DNA of 57,338 nucleotides from Pirellulales bacterium (GCA_035499655.1 DATJYL010000048.1:1-57338); one strand, 5' to 3'. Numbered from the stretch's first letter, positions 7,608 through 17,392 are shown. The notes: a model not told the origin generated them from the letters alone. Made by a program: numbers and translations.

Positions 7608-9434
7608 TTATTGCGTGTGGGCCAGCTCGGTGGACAAGTAATCCAGCGCTTTTTGCAGTTGACGGTCGGTGAACTTCGAGGTGTGAGGGACGAGGGACGA
7701 GGGTTGAGCGGCGGCGGATTTTTCCGATTTGCCCGGTGCGGTGACATCGGCGGAGGATTTGGCGTCGTCGTGGTGGACCTCATCGTGATGCGCGTCGTCG
7801 TGATGAGCATCATCATGCGCGTCCGCGGATGGTTTTTCTGGGCTGGCGGCGGCCAGGGTTTGCGGCGGTTTCTCCTCGTGGGAGTGGCCGGGGACAATGT
7901 CGCGCTGGCGGCGGTCTGCCAGCAGGGCGCCCATTTCGCCGTCGGACAAACGCACCTCGTAGCCGTCGTTGGGCTTCACGCCCCATTCGTCCGTTTCCTT
8001 GGAATCGGGAAAGCGATGGATGTTGTGACCGTTGGGCCGCGTGTAAGTGGCGGTGGTCAACTTCAGCGCGCTTTTGCCGTCTTCCAGCTCGATCACGTTT
8101 TGCACGCTGCCTTTGCCCCAGGTCCGCTCGCCGATGATGACGGCCCGATCGTGGTCTTGCAGGCAGGCGGAAACAATTTCGCTGGCGCTGGCGCTGTATT
8201 CGTTCACCAGCACGGCCATGGGGAAGCCTTCGAACTTGGTCGCGGGGGTGGCATCCCACACGCGCTCCGGACTGTTGCGCCCCTTGGTGCTGACAATGCG
8301 CCCCTCGCTAATGAACATGTTGCACACGTCGATGGCCGACGTGAGCAGCCCGCCGGGGTTGAATCGCAAATCGAGCACCAGGCCGCGCATTTTTTGCTGC
8401 TTCAGCGTTTCCAGGGCGCGCTTCAAATCGTCGGCGGTATCCCGGCTGAAGGCGGAAATGCGGATATAGCCGATGTGCTGGTCCGTGTCGAGCATGTAAT
8501 TCCACGTATCGTCGCTCTGGTGCGAATCGCCCATCACCGTGTCGACGTGAATCAGTTCGCGCTGGATGGTAAAGGTTTCTTCCTTGCCGGTCAGGGCGTG
8601 GCGCACGGTGAACGAGACGGTGGTGCCGACTTCGCCCTTCAGCTTGCGGACCACATCGTCCAGCGACATGCCGCGAATCGATTCGCCTTCGATCCGGATG
8701 ATTCGGTCACCCGCCAACACGCCCGCCTTATAGGCCGGCGTGCCGACCAGGGGCGTGCTGACTTTCACCTGGCCGTCGTCGGGAGTGATTTGAATGCCGA
8801 TGCCGCCGAACTGGCTTTCGACCGTGGTGCGGAAGCCGTTGATTTCGTCGGGGCTGATGTAACTGGAATAGGGATCGAGCTTGCCCAGCACCCCTTTAAT
8901 GGCGGCTTCCATCAGCTCGCGCCGGTCGATCGGCTTCACATAGTTGCGTTCCACCTGGTCGATCGTGTCGGCCAGCGATTTATAAAATTCGTAATCTTGA
9001 TCTTCCAACTGGCGACGGGCCGCGGCTTCGGCAGGGGTAACCGGGCCGGGTTTGGCGCCATCGGCGGCTGATCCTGAGCTTTTATCGTCGGCGGGTTTCG
9101 CGGAATCAGTCGATTGATCGTCCGACGATTTGGCGGAGTCGCCGGCAGGCGGGGTGGACTTTTTCTCAGATTTCTCCAGCGATCCCGGCGCGTCGGGGTC
9201 GGCTTGCGATTTGCCCTCGGCGGGTTTTGCGTCCTCGGATTTGGGGTCAGCGGGTTTGCCGTCGGCGGGTTTAGCGTCCGTGGCGGCGCCGTCGGCCGCA
9301 TGGGCGGTTCTGGCCAAAGGAGTTGTGAACACCAGCGGGGCCACGGCGGCGCCGCAGGCTGCGGCAAACATCCACAATCCAAGCAGGCGGCCCAGAGCAG
9401 AAAATTTGCCGATGCGACGAACAGACGCCTTCAT
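7608..9434 (-). CDS. S41 family C-terminal processing peptidase (CtpA/Prc-like) with charged linker and His-rich tail
   Basis: This exported serine protease has 608 residues. The order is: signal peptide (about 1-46), an Asp/Lys/Pro/Ala-rich linker (to about 130), N-terminal helices with DPYSSYISPDE, a PDZ domain (FGGIGIQITPDDGQ, YKAGVLAGDRIIRI) and the S41 core. The Ser-Lys dyad is visible as EYSASASEIVSA (about residue 415) and GERTWGKGSVQ (about 440). The C-terminus carries HDDAHHDDAHHDEVHHDD, a possible metal-binding tail not usual in CtpA. The start has GGAG about nine bases upstream. The likely role is processing of periplasmic or envelope proteins. Confidence 0.93.
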   Translation of the reverse strand: MKASVRRIGKFSALGRLLGLWMFAAACGAAVAPLVFTTPLARTAHAADGAATDAKPADGKPADPKSEDAKPAEGKSQADPDAPGSLEKSEKKSTPPAGDSAKSSDDQSTDSAKPADDKSSGSAADGAKPGPVTPAEAAARRQLEDQDYEFYKSLADTIDQVERNYVKPIDRRELMEAAIKGVLGKLDPYSSYISPDEINGFRTTVESQFGGIGIQITPDDGQVKVSTPLVGTPAYKAGVLAGDRIIRIEGESIRGMSLDDVVRKLKGEVGTTVSFTVRHALTGKEETFTIQRELIHVDTVMGDSHQSDDTWNYMLDTDQHIGYIRISAFSRDTADDLKRALETLKQQKMRGLVLDLRFNPGGLLTSAIDVCNMFISEGRIVSTKGRNSPERVWDATPATKFEGFPMAVLVNEYSASASEIVSACLQDHDRAVIIGERTWGKGSVQNVIELEDGKSALKLTTATYTRPNGHNIHRFPDSKETDEWGVKPNDGYEVRLSDGEMGALLADRRQRDIVPGHSHEEKPPQTLAAASPEKPSADAHDDAHHDDAHHDEVHHDDAKSSADVTAPGKSEKSAAAQPSSLVPHTSKFTDRQLQKALDYLSTELAHTQ

Positions 9435-9806
9435 TGCAAGTACTCCAATTTTCCTTGTTCCATAACGCCCAGGTGCAATCGAAAAGCCCGGTCCTCAATG
9501 GTCACTTCATTATAAACGACTTTCTGGGAGGGGAGCATAGCGTTTATGCAGAACATTCTGGCCTTGCGGGGAGCATGCCACCGAGCCCTTGCCGCACGAA
9601 TCGGCTTGTACGGCAGCGGCTGAAAGACCGTCCTGCACGGCATTTTACGCGCCACTGGTTTGTGGCTGCGGTGACTACAGTCGTTGCCCGGAGACATCCG
9701 ATTGGTAAGAGCGGCATGGTCTAGCGCAGGGCAGCGCATAAGTTCCACCACCGCGCGAAAGCTGGGAGCCCTAACGCGCGCATTTTCGTGTGGAAGGGGG
9801 ACCCGT
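9435..9806. other. Divergent intergenic region between the protease and GT2 genes
   Basis: These 372 bases separate two divergently oriented genes and should hold both promoters. Open frames cross it on both strands but show no family motifs. A weak inverted pair ATAAACG/CGTTTAT (about 9513-9546) is visible. No tRNA, terminator or clear sigma-70 promoter was recognised. Confidence 0.4.
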
Positions 9807-10502
9807 TTGAAACCGTCGTTAAGCGTGCTGCTGTCGGTCCATAACGCCCAGGCGGTGCTCCAGGCCGGCGTGCATAAATTGTTGGACACGTTGCCGGAAC
9901 TGACCAACCGCTTTGAAGTATTGATCATCGACGACGGCTCGACCGATGCCACCTCCGAAGTGGCCTACGATTTGGCCCGCGATTTCCCCCAAGTAAAGGT
10001 GACCCGCCACGCCACCGCCTTGGGTTGGGCCGCCGCCCTGGCCAAGCAAGCGCGATGTGCCCGGGGTGAATTTTTGATGATTCATTGCGGCGGCGCGATC
10101 GACGCCGACGAAGTGGTTTCGCTGTGGCGAATGCGCAATCGCATGGCCGCGGCGGCAGGTGCGCACACAAATGCAAAGGATAAGGCCGGGCCGCGCGGAA
10201 AATCGTGGCGGGTGGACGCCCAATCGCAGACAACCGTGCCGCCGGCGGCGGGGAAAATCCAGTTCACCCAACTGCTCGGCGGAAAGTGCCTTCACGCCCG
10301 GGCCCCCAAATCCAACTTCTTATTGCTCGGGCGGGGGCAGTTGGAGCGGCTGGAGCATTCGCTGGCGGCCATTCCGCGGCCCAATTGGTTGGAAGCACCC
10401 GCCCCGAAACGGAGCCACAGCCAGCAGGCACTGAATAAACAGCACAACCTGAAATCGCCCAGCATTTTGGGGCGCGTGCGGAATTTCACGTTGGGTGAGT
10501 AA
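9807..10502 (+). CDS. GT2-like glycosyltransferase, short and with a degenerate second motif
   Basis: The frame extends upstream to 9684, but homology starts at KPSLSVLLSVHNAQA. TTG at 9807 is therefore the likely start, with GGAAGGGGG at 9792-9800. The 231-residue product shows the nucleotide-sugar-binding GT-A motif EVLIIDDGSTDAT and GWAAALAKQARCARGEFLMI. Where GT2 enzymes normally have an Asp-x-Asp at the end of this segment, the sequence reads IHCGGAIDADE. The rest is short and Lys/Arg-rich. It may be an inactive or specialised GT2 homologue. Confidence 0.7.
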   Translation: MKPSLSVLLSVHNAQAVLQAGVHKLLDTLPELTNRFEVLIIDDGSTDATSEVAYDLARDFPQVKVTRHATALGWAAALAKQARCARGEFLMIHCGGAIDADEVVSLWRMRNRMAAAAGAHTNAKDKAGPRGKSWRVDAQSQTTVPPAAGKIQFTQLLGGKCLHARAPKSNFLLLGRGQLERLEHSLAAIPRPNWLEAPAPKRSHSQQALNKQHNLKSPSILGRVRNFTLGE

Positions 10503-10715
10503 GCCGATAGGCAGAACCTGCCCAGCTGTAAGCCGGTGATGTCATGGCCGGCGATTTGTGGCGCTGCAGCTCGCTTTGTTCCATCCCCGTCCCCGTTTTA
10601 TTGCGCCGAACTCTCGGTTAGAATGCACCGCTTGCGGCAATCACAGAATTGCCGACTTTTCAGTCTAAATGCGCGGTGCATTGGGTCCGCGCTTTCTTAC
10701 GGGGAGGTTTCGGCC

Positions 10716-11963
10716 ATGAGGCGTTCGAAAATCGCTTCGAAAGATAACGTTAGCAAAATTCTGGAACGCGCGCTTGACGCCGGCGAGGGTCTGCTGCGGC
10801 TCACGCCCACGTGGGTGCCGCGCAGCTTTTTGCACCCAGGCAAGCGCATCAAACTGCATCCGGACGATTGGTATGCCTACGGCGCCCAGCGCGGCGGCAT
10901 TGACGAACGCTGGTTCGCCAGCACCACCGAAGCCGCCAACGAAGGCCGGCTGCCCGACGAAGGGTTAAGTTACGCAGCGTTTGGCGGCGAGCGATTCACG
11001 CTGCGCGATGCCGTGGCCGAGGCGGGAGCGCGGCTGATCGGCCGAGCGATGTTCGACAAATACAAACACTGGCCGGTGTACTCCAAATTCTTCGACAACA
11101 TGGGCCCCATTCCGCATCACATGCACCAGGGCTTCGAGCACGCCAAGCTCGTGGGCCAGGAAGGCAAGCCGGAAAGTTATTATTTCTGCCCGCAATACAA
11201 CAACTGCGACAATCATTTTGCGTACACCTTCATGGGCTTGGAGCCGGGCACGACGAAAGCCCAAGTGCGGCGGTGCCTGGAGAATTGGAACCAAGGGGAC
11301 AATGGCATTTTAGATTTGTCGCGGGCCTACCGGTTGAAGCGCGGCACGGGTTGGTTGATTCCGCCGGGGGTGCTGCACGCGCCGGGCTCGCTCTGCACGT
11401 ACGAGCCGCAATGGGGAAGCGACGTGTTCGGCATGTTTCAATCGATTGTCGAAGGGCGGTACGTGCCCTGGTCGCTGCTGGTGAAAGACATGCCCCAGGA
11501 AAAACACCACGATTTGGATTTCATCGTCAGCGAGCTCGATTGGGAACGCAACGTCGACACGCATTTCAAAGAACACAATTATTTGGAACCGATTGCGGAC
11601 AGCGCGAAATCGGGCTCAGGCTTCACCGACCGCTGGATTGTGTACGGCACAATCGACGGCGTGCAGCTGTTCAGCGCCAAGGAATTGACCGTGGAGCTCG
11701 GCGCGAAGTGTGTGCTGAAAGAACCCGGCGCCAGCGGTTGGATCACCGTACAAGGCAAGGGACGGATGGGGAAGCTGAATTTGCAAACCCCGGCGATGAT
11801 TCGCTTCGGCGAGGAAACCGAGGACGAAGTTTTCATTTCGCACGAAGCAGCGGCCCGCGGCGTGGAAATCGAAAACACCGGCAGCGAACCGCTCGTCGGG
11901 CTACGTTATTTCGGCCCCGACGTGCACGCCAATTTGCCGAAGGTGGGTGATCACACGAGATAA
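10716..11963 (+). CDS. Cupin-like protein of a sugar cluster (phosphomannose-isomerase-like)
   Basis: ATG 10716 has GGGGAGG at 10701-10707; the upstream extension of the frame lacks homology. The protein has 415 residues. PIPHHMHQGFEHAKL has the closely spaced His residues of a metal-binding cupin, and GTGWLIPPGVLHAPGS is the second cupin motif. The general look recalls type I phosphomannose isomerases, but I do not recognise a precise family. Its neighbours are a xylose-isomerase-like TIM barrel and a Gfo/Idh dehydrogenase, so a role in sugar or polyol metabolism is inferred. The stop codon is immediately followed by a REP repeat. Confidence 0.7.
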   Translation: MRRSKIASKDNVSKILERALDAGEGLLRLTPTWVPRSFLHPGKRIKLHPDDWYAYGAQRGGIDERWFASTTEAANEGRLPDEGLSYAAFGGERFTLRDAVAEAGARLIGRAMFDKYKHWPVYSKFFDNMGPIPHHMHQGFEHAKLVGQEGKPESYYFCPQYNNCDNHFAYTFMGLEPGTTKAQVRRCLENWNQGDNGILDLSRAYRLKRGTGWLIPPGVLHAPGSLCTYEPQWGSDVFGMFQSIVEGRYVPWSLLVKDMPQEKHHDLDFIVSELDWERNVDTHFKEHNYLEPIADSAKSGSGFTDRWIVYGTIDGVQLFSAKELTVELGAKCVLKEPGASGWITVQGKGRMGKLNLQTPAMIRFGEETEDEVFISHEAAARGVEIENTGSEPLVGLRYFGPDVHANLPKVGDHTR

Positions 11964-12073
11964 CCCAAGCCGACGGCTCCGCCGTCGAACGAATTGCAAA
12001 AAACATAACCATTTCAACCCCAAGCCGACGGCTCCGCCGTCGGATAACCGACGACCAAGTCGTCGGCTTGGGA
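11964..12073. repeat. REP/REPIN-like compound repeat, left of the RAYT gene
   Basis: A hairpin unit (GACGGCTCCGCCGTC after CCCAAGCC) is followed by an A-rich spacer (GAATTGCAAAAAACATAACC). A pair of hairpins in opposite orientation comes next (GACGGC-TCC-GCCGTC, then CCGACGAC-CAA-GTCGTCGG), bounded by outer arms CCCAAGCCGAC and GTCGGCTTGGG. It starts directly after the stop codon of the cupin gene. It is repeated almost identically at 12667-12775. Confidence 0.85.
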
Positions 12074-12103
12074 ATGAAATTGAATCCTCAATGGAATATA
12101 TCC

Positions 12104-12664
12104 ATGCCCAAATGGTGGCTCATCACCTGGACGACTTACGGCTCCTGGCTGCCGGGCGATCCACGTGGATTTCGCACTTGGCGAAAGCGCGAGTATGTGC
12201 CGCCGCCCAAACGGTACGCGGCTCCCGGAGAACCCGTTTACAATCCATCGGTTTATGCCGAGAGGCGTCGTATTGCACAGCAAACAACCGCCGCATCGAT
12301 TTCGTTAACCAAGCGGCAACAACTGTGCGTACTCAATGCGACAGTCGACGAAATCCGACAGATGGATGTAGTGCCAGCCATCATTTCCATCGGGACAACA
12401 CACGTGCACTGGCTGGCGCAATTTGAACGGCTTTCAATTCGCTTGGCAGTCGGTCGTATCAAAGCAAAGGCGACCCTCTCGCTAAGAGAGATTGGCTTTG
12501 ACGGTAAGCGACCCTGGACCAAAAACTGCCACATGGAATCGAAACAAACCGACGACGAATTTCATGGTGCCTTTCGATACATACACCATCACGTACATGA
12601 AAATTGCCTAATCCATGTCTGGCCGAGCTTTGCGGACATTATCGACGAGATCTTAAACTCGTAA
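12104..12664 (+). CDS. REP-associated tyrosine transposase (RAYT, IS200/IS605 Y1 superfamily)
   Basis: This protein of 186 residues begins [19 protein letters not shown], the N-terminal signature of TnpA-like Y1 proteins. The HUH metal motif is visible as HVHWL in [24 protein letters not shown] near the C-terminus carries the probable nucleophilic Tyr, in the position of the YIH.NP motif of RAYTs. RAYTs cut and join single-stranded REP hairpins and are normally single-copy genes framed by REPs. Here the gene is flanked on both sides by nearly identical REP/REPIN arrays (11964-12073, 12667-12775). It lies between two sugar-metabolism genes on the same strand. No disruption is visible. Confidence 0.87.
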   Translation: MPKWWLITWTTYGSWLPGDPRGFRTWRKREYVPPPKRYAAPGEPVYNPSVYAERRRIAQQTTAASISLTKRQQLCVLNATVDEIRQMDVVPAIISIGTTHVHWLAQFERLSIRLAVGRIKAKATLSLREIGFDGKRPWTKNCHMESKQTDDEFHGAFRYIHHHVHENCLIHVWPSFADIIDEILNS

Positions 12665-12666
12665 TG

Positions 12667-12775
12667 CCCAAGCCGACGGCTCCGCCGTCGAACGAATTGC
12701 AAAAAAACATAACCATCCCAACCCCAAGCCGACGGCTCCGCCGTCGAATAACCGACGACCAAGTCGTCGGCTTGG
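12667..12775. repeat. REP/REPIN-like compound repeat, right of the RAYT gene
   Basis: It has the same arrangement as 11964-12073: single hairpin, A-rich spacer, then paired opposing hairpins with outer arms CCAAGCCGAC/GTCGGCTTGG. Only a handful of differences are visible, including one extra A in the spacer. The two copies are direct repeats framing the RAYT gene. Confidence 0.85.
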
Positions 12776-12807
12776 AAATCCATATTTCAAATCCGGAATC
12801 ATCCATC

Positions 12808-13837
<1,030 letters not shown>

Positions 13838-13839
<2 letters not shown>

Positions 13840-13871
13840 TGACGAATGTCTAATGTCTAATGAATGACGAA
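13838..13871 (+). repeat. Left arm of the inverted repeat around S23 gene 1
   Basis: It is built from the words AATGACGAATG, TCTAATG (twice) and AATGACGAA. It is the reverse complement of 14271-14297 apart from one extra TCTAATG unit. It overlaps the stop codon of the isomerase gene and supplies the start codon and first codons of the S23 gene. Confidence 0.85.
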
Positions 13872-14255
13872 GTACAAATGTCGAACGATGGCCAGCCACA
13901 ACAGCGCTCAAAATATGATCTCGAAGAACGAACCGCTAAGTTCGGCGAATCGGTGGTTCGCTTCGTTAAAGGCATTCAATTGACAGCGGTCACCAATCCA
14001 ATTATCGGTCAACTAGTTCGTAGTGCGACAAGCATCGGGGCCAACTACTGCGAGGCCGACGATGCCGGCTCTCGAAAAGAATTTCTATATCGCATCAGCG
14101 TTTGCAAACGAGAAGCTCGCGAAACAAAGCATTGGCTTCGAATGCTAGTCGCCGCTCTGCCGGAATTGAAAGCCAATGCACGCACATTGTGGGTTGAGGC
14201 GAAGGAATTACACCTTATCTTTGCCGCCATTTTCCGCGCCAAGACAAAGAAATGA
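13860..14255 (+). CDS. Four-helix-bundle protein, S23/Avd family (copy 1)
   Basis: This protein of 131 residues belongs to the family that includes 23S rRNA intervening-sequence proteins and the Avd accessory protein of diversity-generating retroelements. Diagnostic blocks are NPIIGQLVRSATSIGANYCE, AGSRKEFLYRISVCKREA and KHWLRMLVAALPE. The start MNDEVQMSNDG is encoded inside the flanking repeat; the native start may be this ATG or ATG 13878. There is no reverse transcriptase, template repeat or rRNA nearby. The molecular function of such stand-alone copies is not established. Confidence 0.88.
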   Translation: MNDEVQMSNDGQPQQRSKYDLEERTAKFGESVVRFVKGIQLTAVTNPIIGQLVRSATSIGANYCEADDAGSRKEFLYRISVCKREARETKHWLRMLVAALPELKANARTLWVEAKELHLIFAAIFRAKTKK

Positions 14256-14256
14256 T

Positions 14257-14312
14257 TTCGTCATTCGGAATTCGTCATTCATTAGACATTCGTCATTCGG
14301 AATTCGTCATTT
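14257..14312 (-). repeat. Right arm of the inverted repeat around S23 gene 1
   Basis: It carries tandem words TTCGTCATTC, ATTAGACATTC and GGAATTCGTCATT. Bases 14271-14297 pair with 13838-13871. The array begins at the S23 stop codon and ends about 20 bases before the start of the Gfo/Idh gene. Confidence 0.85.
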
Positions 14313-14333
14313 TCATCCCTCTCCCAAACTCAC

Positions 14334-15470
14334 ATGACTAAACCAATTAACCTCGGCCTCGTCGGTTACGGCTTTATGGGCCGGGCGCATTCCAATGCAT
14401 ATCGGAAGGTGAACAATTTTTTCAATCTGGAATACCGGCCGGTGCTGAAGGCGGTTTGTGCGCGCGATGAGAAGAAGGCGAAAGCCTTTGCCGAAAAATG
14501 GGGTTATGAATCGGTCGAGACCGATTGGCGAAAGCTCGTCGCCCGGAAAGATATTGACGCCGTCGATATTTGCACGCCCAACAATTTGCACAAAGAAATT
14601 GCCGTCGCGGCGGCTGCCGCAGGCAAAACCATTCTGTGCGAAAAGCCGCTGGCCATGAACGCCGCCGAAGGGGCCGAAATGGTAGCGGCCGTCGAAAAAG
14701 CCGGCGTGCCGAACTCGGTCTGGTATAACTACCGCCGCGTGCCGGCCGTCACCTTCGCCAAAAAGCTGATCGAGCAGGGCAAGCTGGGCCGCGTGTTTCA
14801 CTATCGGGCGAATTTTTTGCAAGACTGGACCATGTCGGCCGATTTGCCGCAAGGCGGCCCAGCGCTGTGGCGGCTCGATGTGGCGGCCGCCGGCAGCGGC
14901 GTCACCGGTGATTTGCTCGCCCATTGCATCGATACGGCCCTGTGGCTCAACGGCGGCATCAGCACCGTTAGCGCCATGACCGAAACCTTCATCAAGGAGC
15001 GAAAGCACACGCTCACGGGCAAAGTGGAAAAAGTCGGCATCGACGATGCCTGCGCGTTTTTGTGCCGATTTGGGAATGGCTCGCTGGGACTGTTCGAATC
15101 GACTCGTTACGCCCGGGGGCACAAGGCGCTGTACACGTTCGAAATCAATGGCGAGCATGCCAGCATCAAGTGGGATTTGCACGATCTGCACCGATTGGAA
15201 TGGTTCGATCATCGCGATGAAGGCCCGCTGCGCGGTTGGCGCAGCATTCACGTGACCGACGGCGAGCATCCCTACATGAGCCATTGGTGGGTGCCGGGCT
15301 TGCAAATCGGCTACGAGCATTCGTTCGTGCATCAGGTGGCCGATTTTTTGGATGGCCTGGCCAAAGGCAAACCGACCAGCCCGACATTCCGCGAAGCGCT
15401 GGAAACGCAAAAAGTTTGCGACGCCGTGCTAGCCAGCGGGAAAAGCGGGCAGTGGACGCGCATCGCCTAA
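14334..15470 (+). CDS. Gfo/Idh/MocA family NAD(P)-dependent oxidoreductase
   Basis: This protein of 378 residues starts with a Rossmann nucleotide-binding segment ([17 protein letters not shown]). It continues with [19 protein letters not shown] and the family motif [10 protein letters not shown], whose EKP lysine is catalytic. [17 protein letters not shown] holds the conserved Asp/His region. It probably oxidises a sugar, inositol or sugar acid. With the preceding isomerase-like and cupin genes it looks like one catabolic cluster, interrupted by the RAYT and S23 genes. The specific substrate is unknown. Confidence 0.93.
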   Translation: MTKPINLGLVGYGFMGRAHSNAYRKVNNFFNLEYRPVLKAVCARDEKKAKAFAEKWGYESVETDWRKLVARKDIDAVDICTPNNLHKEIAVAAAAAGKTILCEKPLAMNAAEGAEMVAAVEKAGVPNSVWYNYRRVPAVTFAKKLIEQGKLGRVFHYRANFLQDWTMSADLPQGGPALWRLDVAAAGSGVTGDLLAHCIDTALWLNGGISTVSAMTETFIKERKHTLTGKVEKVGIDDACAFLCRFGNGSLGLFESTRYARGHKALYTFEINGEHASIKWDLHDLHRLEWFDHRDEGPLRGWRSIHVTDGEHPYMSHWWVPGLQIGYEHSFVHQVADFLDGLAKGKPTSPTFREALETQKVCDAVLASGKSGQWTRIA

Positions 15471-15564
15471 AAATGCTACGCTGCTGGGGCACTTCCGCTT
15501 GAGCGGAATTTTCAAACGCATTCCAGCTTCCTCCCTTTGAACTTGCTTCACAGAATTTCCCGCC

Positions 15565-16422
15565 ATGCCCAAATACATTGTCCGTTATGGCGCGATGCGG
15601 TTTCTGGGGATCATGGCGACCCGCGGAGAGGAAGTGTTTACGCGCGGCTCGCAAGTGGTGGCGCGCACCGACCGCGGCTTGGAATGCAGCGTGGTGCTGA
15701 GCGAGGCCACGGAAGAAAGCACGAAGGAACTGAAGAATCCCGTTCAGGGACAGATTTTACGGGCGATGACGCCAGCCGATTCAGTGGAGCTGTCGCGTCT
15801 ATTGGCCCAGCAGCGCGACGAGTTTATCAAGTGCCGCGAGCTGGTGGCCGCTTCCGGCCTCCCGATGGAACTTGTCGATTTGGAACACATTTTCGGCGGC
15901 GAACGGATCGTGGTGTATTATCTGGCGGAAAATCGGGTCGATTTTCGCGATTTGGTGAAGCAGTTGGCCGGCGAGTTTCAAACCCGCATCGAATTGCGGC
16001 AGATCGGCGTGCGCGACGAAGCCAAACTATTGGCCGATTACGGCGATTGCGGCAAGCCGGTCTGCTGTAACACGCATTTGAGCGAAATGCCGCCGGTTTC
16101 GATGAAAATGGCGAAACTGCAAAAGGCCACGCTGGACCCCACAAAAATTTCCGGGCGTTGCGGGCGGCTTAAATGTTGCCTGCGTTACGAGTACGATACG
16201 TACGAGCAACTGCAGAAAGAGTTGCCGCCGGTCGGTTCCGAAGTGCTCACGCAGCGCGGCCGGCAGCGCGTGCTGGCTCACGAAATTTTAGCCCAGCAAT
16301 TGTTGGTGGAGACGGAAGACCATCGTCGGTTGCTGATTCCCGCGATGGATGTGCTGACGGTTCTGAAACGAGGAGCCGAAGACGCCGACACCGGCGGAAC
16401 GGCCGGCGAAGCGGAAGCGTGA
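15565..16422 (+). CDS. PSP1 C-terminal domain protein, RicT-like
   Basis: The 285-residue product begins MPKYIVRYGAMRFLGIMATR. It resembles the RicT/YaaT family, which in Bacillus forms the Fe-S-containing RicAFT complex acting on RNase Y. The PSP1 region (TRGSQVVARTDRGLECSVV) is followed by the conserved cysteines: DCGKPVCCNTHL and GRCGRLKCCLRYEYDTYEQL. The C-terminus (GSEVLTQRGRQRVLAHEILA) is also family-like. A Minf_1886 gene follows after 43 bases on the same strand. A role in RNA processing here is extrapolated from Bacillus. Confidence 0.88.
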   Translation: MPKYIVRYGAMRFLGIMATRGEEVFTRGSQVVARTDRGLECSVVLSEATEESTKELKNPVQGQILRAMTPADSVELSRLLAQQRDEFIKCRELVAASGLPMELVDLEHIFGGERIVVYYLAENRVDFRDLVKQLAGEFQTRIELRQIGVRDEAKLLADYGDCGKPVCCNTHLSEMPPVSMKMAKLQKATLDPTKISGRCGRLKCCLRYEYDTYEQLQKELPPVGSEVLTQRGRQRVLAHEILAQQLLVETEDHRRLLIPAMDVLTVLKRGAEDADTGGTAGEAEA

Positions 16423-16465
16423 TAACCCAATCGAATTCCTAGACCATACCTCTCGAATCACCACC

Positions 16466-16993
16466 ATGCCGATGCTTGATCCTGCCCATCCACTTGCCAA
16501 ACTTTTGCAGAGCGACAAACGCTATAAGTTCGAAGCGTATGCTTTCGTGTTCGAATCACTGAATTATGCCCAAGAGAAAATGGGGCTCGGGCAGGAACAA
16601 CCCACCGAAGAGGAAGAGGCGGAGCCGACCGCTAAACACAAAGAAGAACCCGCGGCCAAACGCAAACAGGAGCCCACGGCTAAACGCAAGGAGGAACCGG
16701 AGGCTAAACGCAAGCGCAAATTGGAGCGCCACATGACCGGCCAGCAATTGTGCGAGGCCATTCGCCAGTATGCCTTGGAGCAATTCGGACTGATGGCTAA
16801 GGCCGTGCTGAATAGTTGGGGCGTGCGCAGCACCAGCGATATTGGAAATATCGTGTTCAATTTGATCGAGATTGGGCAGATGCGGAAAACCAAACAGGAC
16901 AGCCGCGAAGATTTTAACGACGTATTCGATTTCGACACGGCCTTGGTGCGCGACTTTAAAATTACGCCGGCCCCGCAAGCCCAAGCGGAATGA
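16466..16993 (+). CDS. Minf_1886 family protein with a charged repeat insert
   Basis: This protein of 175 residues matches the Minf_1886 family: DKRYKFEAYAFVFESLNYAQ at the N-terminus, then HMTGQQLCEAIRQYALEQFG, MAKAVLNSWGVRSTSDIGNI and DFNDVFDFDTALV. The family has unknown function and is found mainly in Planctomycetota and Verrucomicrobiota. Between residues about 47 and 88 there is an insert of imperfect 8-residue repeats of the form TAKRKEEP. At the DNA level the insert is also a short tandem repeat, so its length may vary between strains. Confidence 0.88.
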   Translation: MPMLDPAHPLAKLLQSDKRYKFEAYAFVFESLNYAQEKMGLGQEQPTEEEEAEPTAKHKEEPAAKRKQEPTAKRKEEPEAKRKRKLERHMTGQQLCEAIRQYALEQFGLMAKAVLNSWGVRSTSDIGNIVFNLIEIGQMRKTKQDSREDFNDVFDFDTALVRDFKITPAPQAQAE

Positions 16994-17026
16994 CGGAAAC
17001 AAAATGGCTCGCACGAGCAAGGTTCG

Positions 17027-17191
17027 ATGGCCAACATCAGCAAACCACGCCGGCAACAAAAGGTTGTGGCCCAGCCCGCTCAGGAAGAACCTCGCCCCGC
17101 GCCTCGTCGCTGGCAAATTGTGTGCTTGGTGTTCAGCGCCATTCTGTTGATTGCTTGGCTGGGAGCATTGTCGTGGATGGCTTGGAAATGA
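17027..17191 (+). CDS. Small single-pass membrane protein (54 aa)
   Basis: The short frame encodes a Pro/Arg/Gln-rich N-terminus (MANISKPRRQQK), then one hydrophobic helix (IVCLVFSAILLIAWLGALSW) and ends MAWK. The positive-inside rule suggests a cytoplasmic N-terminus. AAGG sits 4-7 bases before the ATG. It starts 33 bases after the Minf_1886 stop and could be co-transcribed. I do not recognise a family, but the coding pattern is clear and the alternative frames here lack any motif. Confidence 0.65.
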   Translation: MANISKPRRQQKVVAQPAQEEPRPAPRRWQIVCLVFSAILLIAWLGALSWMAWK

Positions 17192-17392
17192 TGATTCGCT
17201 TTGCGCTCCGACCGTATGTGCCTACCGGCAAAGCAGTTTCCGCCGGTCCAGCTTCACCCGCTTGCAAGGCTCAAGTGGGCGTGCGAAAATCGGCCTCGTT
17301 CGCTCGCGGCTGACCATTCGCGGTTTACTTTTACCGCCACGTGATTGGCAAGCGATTTTTTCAGATCGGGTCCAGCGCGGAGGTGTCATTGG

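Noticed and set aside
7611-9071. 486-codon open frame on the plus strand
   Set aside because: It is antisense to the S41 protease gene, whose domains and catalytic residues are clear; the translation has no family features.
9431-9952. 173-codon minus-strand frame in the divergent gap
   Set aside because: It overlaps the GT2 gene and the protease start and has no motif; treated as noncoding.
11964-12775. CRISPR-like array around the RAYT gene
   Set aside because: There are only two or three units, no regular spacers and no cas genes; the units are opposing hairpins typical of REP sequences.
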